Source: Granulosicoccaceae sp. 1_MG-2023 (GTDB lineage Bacteria > Pseudomonadota > Gammaproteobacteria > Granulosicoccales > Granulosicoccaceae). Taken from it: DNA of 64,000 bases. The notes below the pieces were generated by a model that saw only the letters and a list, made by a program, of their open reading frames with translations, did not search any database and was not told where the DNA came from. A program made the translations under genes and the position numbers. Location of the stretch: assembly GCA_030546905.1 (NCBI GenBank), contig JAUOPI010000001.1:124001-188000 (forward strand), given 5' to 3'. Below are positions 26,324 through 35,478 of this stretch, one piece after another (position 1 is the first letter of the stretch; each line of letters opens with the position of its first letter).

Positions 26324-29300
26324 TTAATTATTCTGCTTCCAGTAGATTTTCCGGACCAGCTGATCGAAATCAGCGACCTTGGACTTATCGACGTAAATAT
26401 CAACCCCGGAACCGTCCGCCGGGAACACCAGCGTCGGCGAGGTCGGTATACCGAAGGTGTTGAGTTCCTGCACACGGTCAGAAGTGGTCAACACATCATC
26501 ACCATCTATATCGTCCGTCGGCACCCCGTCTTTGACCGAAAAACGGTAGTAACGTGAAATCGAACTGGAGGAACCGGAACACAAACCACTGGCCACATCG
26601 GTCGGCTCAAAAGTGGTGAAATGCACTTCGTCGTCAAAAATCAGCGGCGTGGAGAGGCTTTTCTCACCGGTACCGAGCTGCAGTCGCCAACCGGCGGCCG
26701 CTTCCAGCGCTGCTCTTTCGCTATCCGGATCATCACCCTCGATCAGCTGATTGTCAGTGATGTCATAGAGCTGGCTGTCGTCAACCGCGCTGTCCAGCGG
26801 ACTGCTGTAGGGGTCTTTGATCATATAGACCCAATCTTCGGTTACCGTGTTGAGCGGGTTGTTACGCAGCCCGGAGCCCAGCGTCACCGCCAGATACTGT
26901 TGTCCGCTGTCGTACATCAGGGCAACTGCCGGCGGATAGAAAAAGCGCGGGCTGTAAGTGCCGGCACCATTCCGGAAATCACCGATTTTGGTCACCTCCG
27001 GACTGTCCGTCAGATCCACCGTCGGCTCACTGTTATCATCAACCCCTTCGTCAAAGCTGATCCGCCAGACCTGACCGCCGGTGTCACCGAAATACACGGT
27101 GTCGCCATAGCCGTTGGCATTGCGGTCGATCACGGCAAGATCCGAAACGATGGCATAGTTCATATCGGCCGCAGAGGTGTCGCTTGCCGCATCAAACTTC
27201 GTGATCAGTGCACCGCTGTCGGCATTGACCACATACACAGCACGGCCCATGGTGGCGGCGGTCAGCTCAGCGCTGTCATCCAACAGCGGGTCATAACCGC
27301 CACCGAAAATCAGTACCTTGGTTTTGTTTCCGCCGTAACGCATGCTGGTCAGCAGCGGCCGCGACCAGGACTGTCCGAGCTCGGTAAAGTCGCCCTGCCC
27401 GCCTTCAATCCGCCACAGCAGTTTCGGATTGCTGACATCACTGATGTCCATGGCGTAGTAGTTACGACCGCCACGACGCATACCGAAATAAACAATCGCT
27501 GTTTCGCCGCTGTCGATAAGCTTGTCCGAGTCGCTGTCGTCATGGCGCAGAATCAGGTCACCGTCCAGACCATAGATATGCGAGCCGCTCACATTGGCAC
27601 GAATCTCTGACAGATTCGGCAACAAGGCCTGAGGCATAAAGGCAAACAGTTCTTCACCGCCGCTGGTATCACCGGTGGTCAAGGGCGTGGACGCATCGAA
27701 AGCGTGCAGAAAGCCCTGATTGGTCATGGTAAACAGCACCTGATCACCGCCGGCGTACTTGGCCAGCACGGGCTGGCTGTGCAGCGGATCGGTCATCGGC
27801 GACGTTTGCACCCAGTCCAGCACGGTGCTTCTGTCAGTGTCATCACTCAGCCCCAGCAGTGTACTGGTCAGCGCACTGTTATCAGCGCTCAGCGCATGTT
27901 CGGCGAGCGTCAGGTCGACGTCCGCGGGCGCTGCGCTGCCGGTATAGGTCAAGAGCGTGCGCCCGCCTGAGCTCAGTCCCTCGGAGGCGCCGCCGCTGGC
28001 GACAGTGTTGCCATCGACCGAGTCGGACCAGAAACTGCGCGCGCTGCCCAGAAAGCTGCCGTCATCATCCAGCGCCACGTTACCGTTCACGTCCAGCAAG
28101 CCGTCGCCGTCAATAAAGTAGCCTTTGACGTTGCCCTTCCAGGAACGCGATTCCGAGGGCAGAAACAGGTTCACGAACGCGCGGTTATCACTGGAAAAGG
28201 CGTTGTTGCGACTGTCGATGGACAGCGCCGAAAACTCATCGGTCTCGGATGTGATCTCACCGATCGCCGAGTTAAGCGAGTTACGCAGGGAAACCTCGTC
28301 GCTGGCACTGGAGAAAGAGCCGCCGCCTTCATTGGCCATCAAGGTCAGAAACTCATTGCCCTTCACCGCGTCCTCACCGGTCAGACCGAAACCGATCGTG
28401 AAGGTGTTGACGACACTGCCCGGGACAGACGCGACCTGATCATTGGTAGCCAGAAATTCCACCACCTCGGCCACACACAGGGAAGATTCATCAGTGCTGT
28501 CGCCGAAGATACTGCCGGGGATATCCTCGCATTGACTGCTATCGCTCAGCCCGGTTAGCGCCAATGCATCATCAACATTCGGGTTCGTGGTCGGTATGCC
28601 GTCGGAAAGAAATACGATGTAGTTGCCCTGACAGCTGTCGGCGATGGGGCTGATGTAATCCGCACCGTTCCAGTTGAACACTTCTTCATCGGCGGTGTAG
28701 CTGTACTGGCAGTATTCGTAGCCGTCATAACCGGCGTGCTCCACCTCGCCGTACTCGGCGCAGACACTGATCCAGCTGCCGTCGAGACACTCACCCTGGC
28801 TTTCGGTACCTGTGCACTGGTATTCAGTGGAAAGGCACACGTCGTACTCCGTCCAGGCCGGCTGTGACGGCACGGTGGTACAGCTGGTTTCCGTGATCTC
28901 ATTGGCCCCGCAACCGTCCGAGGTGATGTTCCCGCTCAGATCAAAGTAACGCGTACAGCTATGCGGTACGTCTTCTTCGATTGTCCAGGTAATCGCCGGC
29001 GTCTCACTGGTGTACGCGGCCGGATTGGCGCCCAGCGGATACCAGTTTTCGTAAAAACCCCATTCTTCATGGTAGGCGGGGTAAGTCTGGTACCACTCCC
29101 AGCTGCTGTAGCCGTTGATCCAGACAGAATCACCGCGGAAATAGTGGGCCGCTTCGATCAGCGGGGCAAGGTAGTTGGTCTCGGCGTCAGGTGTGGCGAT
29201 ATCAAGATGCTTTTCAAACGCGCCCAGAACCGTCGTGCCTTCCGGCAAGGTCGGGTCAATCAGCGTTGCGTCGGAATTAATATCCGAGACAGGCCAGCGA

Positions 29301-29623
29301 ACGCCGGTGGTATGCCGGTCAAAAAACAATACTCCGGCGTTGATGGTGTCGGCGTTGTCGGCCAGCACTTCGAGCAGGACACGGCGCATGATATTGAGCT
29401 TGCGGTCAGCGTCATCACTGACCTCCTGCCCGTCAGTGCCGTAGTCCATACTGTTCGACAGATCCACGATAAACAGCACGTTGGGCTTGAGACCGCTGCT
29501 GGTGTGACCGTAGATCTCAATATCTTCAGCGTACGCGCCGCCGCTCAGGACGAAGCTTGCGCACAATGCTGTGCTCAGGAGGGACTTACTGAATATGCTC
29601 TTTCTATTTGACGCCATCGCCAT
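26324..29623 (-). CDS. pilY1: PilY1-like pilus tip adhesin, downstream copy
   Basis: 1099 aa from an ATG at 29623 (GGATG upstream). Signal peptide to about residue 32 (GAYA), then a von Willebrand A domain with MIDAS residues Asp54-x-Ser56-x-Ser58. An insertion at about 165-320 is rich in Trp and Tyr and carries eight cysteines (223-305). The C-terminal half is the PilY1 beta-propeller, with MRRGGRNYYAMDI, FGGGYDP and an EF-hand-like calcium loop DRNANGYGD before FGDTGGQ. PilY1 primes pilus assembly, sits at the tip and controls retraction through calcium. It follows the other copy by 225 bp. Confidence 0.9.
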   Translation of the reverse strand: MAMASNRKSIFSKSLLSTALCASFVLSGGAYAEDIEIYGHTSSGLKPNVLFIVDLSNSMDYGTDGQEVSDDADRKLNIMRRVLLEVLADNADTINAGVLFFDRHTTGVRWPVSDINSDATLIDPTLPEGTTVLGAFEKHLDIATPDAETNYLAPLIEAAHYFRGDSVWINGYSSWEWYQTYPAYHEEWGFYENWYPLGANPAAYTSETPAITWTIEEDVPHSCTRYFDLSGNITSDGCGANEITETSCTTVPSQPAWTEYDVCLSTEYQCTGTESQGECLDGSWISVCAEYGEVEHAGYDGYEYCQYSYTADEEVFNWNGADYISPIADSCQGNYIVFLSDGIPTTNPNVDDALALTGLSDSSQCEDIPGSIFGDSTDESSLCVAEVVEFLATNDQVASVPGSVVNTFTIGFGLTGEDAVKGNEFLTLMANEGGGSFSSASDEVSLRNSLNSAIGEITSETDEFSALSIDSRNNAFSSDNRAFVNLFLPSESRSWKGNVKGYFIDGDGLLDVNGNVALDDDGSFLGSARSFWSDSVDGNTVASGGASEGLSSGGRTLLTYTGSAAPADVDLTLAEHALSADNSALTSTLLGLSDDTDRSTVLDWVQTSPMTDPLHSQPVLAKYAGGDQVLFTMTNQGFLHAFDASTPLTTGDTSGGEELFAFMPQALLPNLSEIRANVSGSHIYGLDGDLILRHDDSDSDKLIDSGETAIVYFGMRRGGRNYYAMDISDVSNPKLLWRIEGGQGDFTELGQSWSRPLLTSMRYGGNKTKVLIFGGGYDPLLDDSAELTAATMGRAVYVVNADSGALITKFDAASDTSAADMNYAIVSDLAVIDRNANGYGDTVYFGDTGGQVWRISFDEGVDDNSEPTVDLTDSPEVTKIGDFRNGAGTYSPRFFYPPAVALMYDSGQQYLAVTLGSGLRNNPLNTVTEDWVYMIKDPYSSPLDSAVDDSQLYDITDNQLIEGDDPDSERAALEAAAGWRLQLGTGEKSLSTPLIFDDEVHFTTFEPTDVASGLCSGSSSSISRYYRFSVKDGVPTDDIDGDDVLTTSDRVQELNTFGIPTSPTLVFPADGSGVDIYVDKSKVADFDQLVRKIYWKQNN

Positions 29624-29809
29624 AATTTCATCCGCGCAAACTGCATAAACCACCCTGATACATCGCAGGCCTACCCAGTTTTCGGACGCGATGGTGGTTT
29701 TCTTGAATCGCCTGTCCAGCAGGCCGGACGCACGACCGGAAAATTCAACAATTCCCCGATACAGACCCGGCCCGGTGGATAAAGACCCGCGCAGCGTCTA
29801 CCGGCTTAT

Positions 29810-29842
29810 CACAGCGCCCCGCGCGTTCTGCGGGGCGCTGTG
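29810..29842 (-). repeat. Strong hairpin between the two pilY1 genes
   Basis: Perfect 13-bp stem CACAGCGCCCCGC/GCGGGGCGCTGTG with a 7-base loop, starting 6 bp past the upstream pilY1 stop. No U-run follows on the transcribed strand, so it is more likely an RNA stability or attenuation element than a full terminator. Confidence 0.6.
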
Positions 29843-29848
29843 GCGTGC

Positions 29849-32800
29849 TTACTCCTCGACCCGCCAGAATACGGTACGCACCGACGGCGACACATCCTCG
29901 ACCATCTGGCGTCCGACATAGACCTGTACTGAGGAGCCTTCTGCCGGGAATGACAGACTCGGCTGACTCGGGATGCCGTATGAGTCCAGCTCGTAAAAAC
30001 GGTCGCTGGCGGTCAGATTGCTGTCGTCGCCGCTGCCGTCCAGATCACTGGTCGGCGTGGCGTCGGTGAGCGACATTTTGACGAAGTAGCTCAGCGATGA
30101 CGGCGTCGAACAGCTGTCTTCGTCCGTGTCAGCAGGCTCAAATGTCGTGAACATTACCGAGTTATCGTAGATCAGCCCTTCCGCCAGCACTTTCTGGCCG
30201 GTCGACAGTGTCACATACCAGCCCTGGCTGGCAGCCAACTCCTCTTCGGCACTGCTGCTGGTCGATGCGTCACCCTCGCCGATGTCATTGTCCGTGGCAT
30301 CAAACAGATCCGATTCATCCGCCTCATCGACGGTTTCGCTCGGCGCGCCCTTATCGACATGCATGTCGCGGTAGACATAGATCCGGTTCTCCACCGTCGT
30401 GGACAGCGGGTGGGAGCGGTTACCGCTGCCGATCGCCACCGACAGGAAGGTATCGCCGCCGGATTCGGTAAGTGCCACCGCCGGCGGATAAAAGAATTTG
30501 CGGTTGCCGGAGGCCGAGCCGTCGTTGAAATCGGCCAGCTTGGTGACGGTCGCGCCGGAGCTGCTGCTGAGGTCTTCTTCATCCAGATCCACCCGCCATA
30601 ACTGACCGCCGGTATCACCAAAGTAAATCCGGTCGGCCGAGCCGTTGGCGTCCATATCCACCACCCGCAGGGCGGTGGGCACGGCGTACTTGAGATCAGC
30701 CTCAACCTGCCCGCCTTCTGCGCTGGAAAGCGACCAGATCAGCTCCCCTGTATCGGCATCCGCGACATACACCGCATTGCCCATCGTATCGGCGCTGCGC
30801 ACGCTTTTGTCATCTTCAGCCGGATCATAACCACCGCCGAAGATCAGTACTTTGCGGTCATCCAGCGTGGTCAGTACCGGCCGTGACCAGGTCTGTCCCA
30901 GTTGCCCGTAGCCGTCCACAGTGGGATCGATCTGCCACTTGTACTCCGGCTTATCCGGATCTGTCACATCAAGCGCATAGTAAGCCCGGCCGCCACGGCG
31001 CATACCGGCAATCAACGTCACGGTGTCGCTGTCATTGACGATACCGTCACCATTGTCGTCGTCATGATAGACCGTAATATCGCCGTCCATGCCGTAGATG
31101 TGACCACCCCAGGCCAGGTTGCGGTACAGCGGGTACACATTGCTCAGCAATTCAGCCGGCATAAAGGCGAATATCTCCTCGCCGCCGCTGTAGTCGCCGA
31201 CCGTGGTCGGTGTCGTACCATCGATAGCGTGCACGAAACCCTGGTTGGTGCCGATGTAGATCACATCGCGGCCATCATAGTTGACCAGCACCGGTTGCGA
31301 ATGCAGCGGATCCCCCATAGGTTGATCCTGCAGCCAGTCAAGCAGATCCGCAGCGCTGACCTCAGCGCTGCCACTGACGCCCAGATCCTCAGCCGACAGC
31401 GCCGTATTCGATGCGGCAAGCGCATTGGACTCATCGGTCAGTTCCGCACTGCTGCCGAGCCAGGTGTAGAAATTCCGGTTCCCGTAGTCAAGCTTGTAGT
31501 TTGCCCCGCCCTCGACCACCTCCGCGCCGTCCGCACTGCCACTCCAGAAGCTGCGCGCTGTGTCACTGAATTCCAGGCCATCATCGCCGAGGACGGTCGC
31601 TTCGTTGCCGTCCACATCCAGATAGCCGTCATTGCCGACAAAATAACCTTTCAGGTTACCTACCCAGGCGCGGCTGTGCGCCGGCTCAAAAAGCCCGAAA
31701 AAACTGCGTTCATCCGTGGACATTTTGGATGTGTCGATAGAAACCGAGGCAGCCGTGAAACTATTACTGCTACTGTTGACCTCGTTGACAATCGTCGACA
31801 ACACGGTGGCCAGATCCGTCGTCCCGGCAGCCTCGTAAAAATCGCCACCACCTGCTTCGGCCACGGTCTCCAGGAAGGCTCTGCCGACCTGGCCTTCGGT
31901 AGAGTCATCCAGTGCAAATCCGATGGTAATCACGTTGACATTGCTGCCGGACATGGATGCGACCTGATCCTCTGTGGCCAGGTACTCCGCCAGTTCCGGC
32001 CCGCAGTTGGCCGCATGGTTATAAGCGGTAACGCCGTCCATAATGCCGCCGGGCTGGGACTGATCGGCACAGCTTTTACCGATAAAACTCTCAATCTCCG
32101 CCTGATTGGTCAGGTGGTTCGGAATGCCGTCCGAGAGCAGCACCAGATAGTTGCTTTGACAGGATGATTTAATCGGCGAGATATAGGTGGCGGTACCGCC
32201 ACCACCGGTAAACGCATTCTCCGGTGTATAGCTGGCAAAGTGCGCCGCGTTAGGCGTACTGCCGGTGTAGCTTTTGACCGTGCTGTCCCAGGTCTGCGGC
32301 GCCGCTGCGCCCTGCCCGACAGTGCCGCCACTGAAATAAAGCGCCGCCTCGTAAAGCGCCTCGACGATCGGCGTTCCGCCATACGGCGTCTGCGCCTCCA
32401 ACATATTCAGTATCGTATCGGACACCGAGTCATCGCCGGTGATGTCCGGATCGATCTCCGACGCACTGGCGCTATTGGATGAAATCGGCCATTTAGGGCC
32501 TGAGGCATAGTTGTTATAGCCGGTAACGAAGTCGTATCCACCGTACCAGGACAAGCCGATATTCAGCGCACCGAGATCATCGCTCAGTGTCATCTGCAAG
32601 GCTTCTTTGAGGATATCAAAACGGGAGGTTTCGTCCTCATCGGCGATAGCAGACACATCCGGCAGCCAGTTCATACTTCCGGACAAATCAAACGCGAACA
32701 GGACGTTCGGGCCGTATTCCGTCGCCGAGTTAACATAGATTTCTATATCATCGGCCTGCAGCTGAAGCGGACTCAGCGCAGTAAAGGCAAGCATGGCCCC

Positions 32801-32899
32801 GGCGCTGAAACGTCGCAACCCGCTATAACGCCGGTAAGGTCTGAGAGCAAACCGGTGGAAAACCGCAGCAGATGCTTTGGCTGTGTCGATACATCGCAT
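29849..32899 (-). CDS. pilY1: PilY1-like pilus tip adhesin, upstream copy
   Basis: 1016 aa from the ATG at 32899; a GTG 21 codons upstream is possible. Long basic N-region, signal cleavage after about residue 49 (LQLQA), and a VWA domain with MIDAS Asp71-x-Ser73-x-Ser75. It lacks the cysteine/aromatic insertion of the other copy. The C-terminal propeller has MRRGGRAYYALDV, FGGGYDP and a calcium loop DMDANGSAD before FGDTGGQLW; a DDDNGDGIVND stretch may be a second site. It lies 78 bp after pilX, the usual place of pilY1. Both copies look intact. Confidence 0.9.
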   Translation of the reverse strand: MRCIDTAKASAAVFHRFALRPYRRYSGLRRFSAGAMLAFTALSPLQLQADDIEIYVNSATEYGPNVLFAFDLSGSMNWLPDVSAIADEDETSRFDILKEALQMTLSDDLGALNIGLSWYGGYDFVTGYNNYASGPKWPISSNSASASEIDPDITGDDSVSDTILNMLEAQTPYGGTPIVEALYEAALYFSGGTVGQGAAAPQTWDSTVKSYTGSTPNAAHFASYTPENAFTGGGGTATYISPIKSSCQSNYLVLLSDGIPNHLTNQAEIESFIGKSCADQSQPGGIMDGVTAYNHAANCGPELAEYLATEDQVASMSGSNVNVITIGFALDDSTEGQVGRAFLETVAEAGGGDFYEAAGTTDLATVLSTIVNEVNSSSNSFTAASVSIDTSKMSTDERSFFGLFEPAHSRAWVGNLKGYFVGNDGYLDVDGNEATVLGDDGLEFSDTARSFWSGSADGAEVVEGGANYKLDYGNRNFYTWLGSSAELTDESNALAASNTALSAEDLGVSGSAEVSAADLLDWLQDQPMGDPLHSQPVLVNYDGRDVIYIGTNQGFVHAIDGTTPTTVGDYSGGEEIFAFMPAELLSNVYPLYRNLAWGGHIYGMDGDITVYHDDDNGDGIVNDSDTVTLIAGMRRGGRAYYALDVTDPDKPEYKWQIDPTVDGYGQLGQTWSRPVLTTLDDRKVLIFGGGYDPAEDDKSVRSADTMGNAVYVADADTGELIWSLSSAEGGQVEADLKYAVPTALRVVDMDANGSADRIYFGDTGGQLWRVDLDEEDLSSSSGATVTKLADFNDGSASGNRKFFYPPAVALTESGGDTFLSVAIGSGNRSHPLSTTVENRIYVYRDMHVDKGAPSETVDEADESDLFDATDNDIGEGDASTSSSAEEELAASQGWYVTLSTGQKVLAEGLIYDNSVMFTTFEPADTDEDSCSTPSSLSYFVKMSLTDATPTSDLDGSGDDSNLTASDRFYELDSYGIPSQPSLSFPAEGSSVQVYVGRQMVEDVSPSVRTVFWRVEE

Positions 32900-32977
32900 T
32901 TTAGATACCACTTCAGTCCAGGCTTGCAATATGCACGCAAGCCCCGGGGAAACCGTCATCACGCCCGACGATTTCTG

Positions 32978-33505
32978 TTACAACGCAGGGCAGTTTCCCG
33001 TCCGCCCTGATTCAGGTCTTACTATGTAGCCACGCTGCAAATGGTCAGTATTGACATTCGTGCTATCGATCGTGGCCACGCCATTGACATTGAAAATCTG
33101 TGCCGCCAGTTTCATGGACGACTCATCAGCACTGAGGCTGTGCCCGACCGGCAAGCTGTTCTCGCCGCAATATTGCACTTTTGCCGTGGCTTCGATATCC
33201 ACCGGTCCCTGATCAAACTCGGTAGACATGCTGATGGACTGGGCCGGGGGATCATTCAGGGGCGTTTCGGGCGTGTTTTCCAGCAGATCTTTCATGGTCC
33301 AGACACTGCGGATCGCCGACTCTGATGCCTGAAAACCAATCGAGCGTTGATGCATATTCGAGGCGATGATCTCATTGGTCGCCGTGCCGGCCAGTGACGA
33401 CAAGCCAATAACAGAAATAGCGACCAACAACAGCAATGAGATCAGCAAAGCCGAGCCTTGCTCACGCAACATGCCGGGGTCCCGCATAAACTGAAATTGA
33501 CGCAT
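32978..33505 (-). CDS. pilX: Minor pilin assembly protein PilX
   Basis: 175 aa. The N-terminus REQG-SALLISLLLLVAIS is the PilX_N helix, lacking Glu5 as is usual in that family, followed by NEIIASNMHQRSIGFQASESAIR. PilX takes part in minor-pilin initiation of type IV pili and is coupled to PilY1 in P. aeruginosa. It lies 7 bp after pilW in the operon. Confidence 0.85.
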   Translation of the reverse strand: MRQFQFMRDPGMLREQGSALLISLLLLVAISVIGLSSLAGTATNEIIASNMHQRSIGFQASESAIRSVWTMKDLLENTPETPLNDPPAQSISMSTEFDQGPVDIEATAKVQYCGENSLPVGHSLSADESSMKLAAQIFNVNGVATIDSTNVNTDHLQRGYIVRPESGRTGNCPAL

Positions 33506-33512
33506 GATTATT

Positions 33513-34217
33513 TCAGGTTCCTTTGTTTCTGATAATCACGGACGACTGGTAAACCTGGTAGCCATACTTGTCATCAGTAACCGCATAGCGGTCATTGAGA
33601 ATCGTATAGTCGCGCGTTTCCGCTTCATCTTTGACTTCCAGATCGGTGCGTACCAGCAGGCCGAACTTGATAGCAGAAACATCGGCTGCGCTGCTGACTT
33701 CCGAATAATCAACATAGCGTTCTGTGACGCCATCGGCGTCGCTGTCGAGGCCGTAGAGAACCCGGAAGTCCCACACGTTATCGACCAGCGGCGTCGCGCT
33801 GGCGCCGGCTGCGGCGCTCGCATCGCCGAGACAGGTCAGCTGCTTGTTTGTGTCATCAAAGGAATAAACATCAATGGCGAATCCCGGCGTGGTCGCCGTC
33901 GCCGTGGAGGTGCCGTTACAGTCGGTATCGGCTTCATGGAATATGGCGATCTGCTCAGTGCCGCTTTGCCCGAGCACAACCGGATCGACCGTGGTGGTTT
34001 CGGTTGAGAAGCCGGCAGCGCGGATGGCGTTTTGCAGCACGAAGACACCCTGACGGCCGTTTTCCTGCATGCTGCGCAAACCATCGCTGAACTGCGTGGT
34101 TTGACGGCTGGCAATAAAGATATTGACCACACCGGCCAGGATCAGCAGGCCGACGACCAGCGATACCATCAACTCAATCAAGGATAAACCGTGCTGCCGC
34201 TGAATACGGCTTTTCAT
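33513..34217 (-). CDS. pilW: Minor pilin PilW
   Basis: 234 aa. Prepilin site QHG-LSLIE with Glu5, then a hydrophobic helix and a soluble PilW-type domain (MQENGRQGVFVLQNAIRAAGF). The start overlaps the pilV stop by 4 bp, and pilX follows after 7 bp. It is part of the inner-membrane priming complex for type IV pili. Confidence 0.87.
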   Translation of the reverse strand: MKSRIQRQHGLSLIELMVSLVVGLLILAGVVNIFIASRQTTQFSDGLRSMQENGRQGVFVLQNAIRAAGFSTETTTVDPVVLGQSGTEQIAIFHEADTDCNGTSTATATTPGFAIDVYSFDDTNKQLTCLGDASAAAGASATPLVDNVWDFRVLYGLDSDADGVTERYVDYSEVSSAADVSAIKFGLLVRTDLEVKDEAETRDYTILNDRYAVTDDKYGYQVYQSSVIIRNKGT

Positions 34218-34780
34218 GGCAGTACTCTCATCTCAACCTGCTTGGTGATTTCGACATCTGTCTCATCATGCACTTCGGTTTCAGTCCAGCTGACAGCCAC
34301 AGTGTAGGTGGAATCGGCAGAACAGGGCGCATCGTTACAATCGACCGTCACGCGCCCGCCCGGCAGGCTGTCGATCACGCCGTTTTCGCCGCTGCTGCCA
34401 TTCCAGTGCCCGCAGGCCACTTCGAAGAAATCATTGGCCGCCCGCTCGGCAGCCGTGCTGCAGACCGGTGTGCTGCCGCTCATGCCGTAATAGGCATTGC
34501 AGTAGGTCGAAGGCAAGGTGCTGCAATTGGCCGCATCACTATCGAGCCCGTTATAGGCCAGATCAGCAACGCCGTCGGGATTGGCACGCATCTGCGCAAT
34601 CACCGTCTCTGCGATCACAACAGCCTGCGAACGGTTGAAGGAACCCTTGGCCACCCGGACGCTGTTGAGCTGCAGTCCGGCCAAGCCCAGAACGCCCACG
34701 GAGACCACGACCAGGGCGACCAGAACCTCAATCAGACCGATACCGCGCTGTGTATGTTGAACCTGTGTCCGCTGGTGCAT
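34214..34780 (-). CDS. pilV: Minor pilin PilV
   Basis: 188 aa. The leader ends RG-IGLIE with Glu5, followed by VLVALVVVSVGVLGLAGLQ, the PilV consensus helix. Six cysteines lie in the head region. It overlaps pilW by 4 bp and lies 5 bp after fimT. It belongs to the minor-pilin priming complex. Confidence 0.87.
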   Translation of the reverse strand: MHQRTQVQHTQRGIGLIEVLVALVVVSVGVLGLAGLQLNSVRVAKGSFNRSQAVVIAETVIAQMRANPDGVADLAYNGLDSDAANCSTLPSTYCNAYYGMSGSTPVCSTAAERAANDFFEVACGHWNGSSGENGVIDSLPGGRVTVDCNDAPCSADSTYTVAVSWTETEVHDETDVEITKQVEMRVLP

Positions 34781-34785
34781 CGTTC

Positions 34786-35316
34786 TTATTGCACCCGCAT
34801 TCTGCCGTTCGATGAGATGCTGATCACCCGCTCTTCGTCGCCATAGCTGAGTTTCAGTTCGCCACTGACATAGGCATTCGACGTCGAGCGTGTGCTCCCG
34901 AGACTATCGAACAGGACGTAGTCACTGACGGCCGTATCGGCGGTGACCGTAAAACCGAACTTCATTGCCTCCGTCGCCTTGAGCAGTGTTTCACCGCTCG
35001 CGCGACTGGCGTCTTTGTTGTCATCAACAAAGGCAATCCAGCCATCGTTCCAGGACGCAGCATTGTTACAATCGGGCTCGGCCGCATAGGGGGCATCCGT
35101 CGGACAAACGACCACCGGCGAACCGCTTTTGACCGCTTCCGAGCGCGCCAGCTGCAAGCCCATAAACAATTGATTTGTCGTGCCCGTCAACGCACTCCCC
35201 TTAATCAGACCATCAAACGACGGCGCAGCAAATGCCACCAGAATTGTGGTAATGGCGGTCACTATGAGCATCTCGACGATGGTAAAGCCGAGTTGTACGT
35301 CCTTTCGCAACCGCAT
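34786..35316 (-). CDS. fimT: Minor pilin FimT/FimU (GspH type)
   Basis: 176 aa using the ATG at 35316, which gives a ten-residue basic leader; the frame is open to another ATG at 35361. Prepilin site QLG-FTIVE with Glu5. The GspH/FimT head is marked by GTTNQLFMGLQLARSEAVKSGSPVVVCP. It is the first gene of the seven-gene pilus operon. FimT of some gammaproteobacteria binds DNA in natural transformation; FimU primes assembly. The sequence does not choose between them. Confidence 0.85.
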   Translation of the reverse strand: MRLRKDVQLGFTIVEMLIVTAITTILVAFAAPSFDGLIKGSALTGTTNQLFMGLQLARSEAVKSGSPVVVCPTDAPYAAEPDCNNAASWNDGWIAFVDDNKDASRASGETLLKATEAMKFGFTVTADTAVSDYVLFDSLGSTRSTSNAYVSGELKLSYGDEERVISISSNGRMRVQ

Positions 35317-35414
35317 TTGCTTTTGTCCGTCCTGTTTCGCTTGCCTCTGGCAAGAAGTCATATTCAGCGACCTGCCGTGACAGGTCTGGTTGTTTACTTA
35401 TGGTGTAGTTTTCG

Positions 35415-35430
35415 ACAGTTGCGAACAGTT
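35415..35430. promoter_or_regulatory. ACAGTT direct repeat upstream of the pilus operon
   Basis: ACAGTT occurs at 35415-35420 and 35425-35430, one helical turn apart. On the pilus-operon strand this reads AACTGTTCGCAACTGT, about 100 bp before the fimT ATG. It may be an activator site. LytTR regulators such as AlgR control the equivalent P. aeruginosa operon, but the repeat spacing differs from the usual LytTR site. Confidence 0.3.
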
Positions 35431-35478
35431 ACTTTAACGCCGGCAGGAAAAAGGGTGACGGGGGCAGAGTGGACGGAC

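Noticed and set aside
30902-32167. 421-codon frame antisense to the upstream pilY1
   Set aside because: No signal, domain or start context; pilY1 motifs on the other strand are unambiguous.
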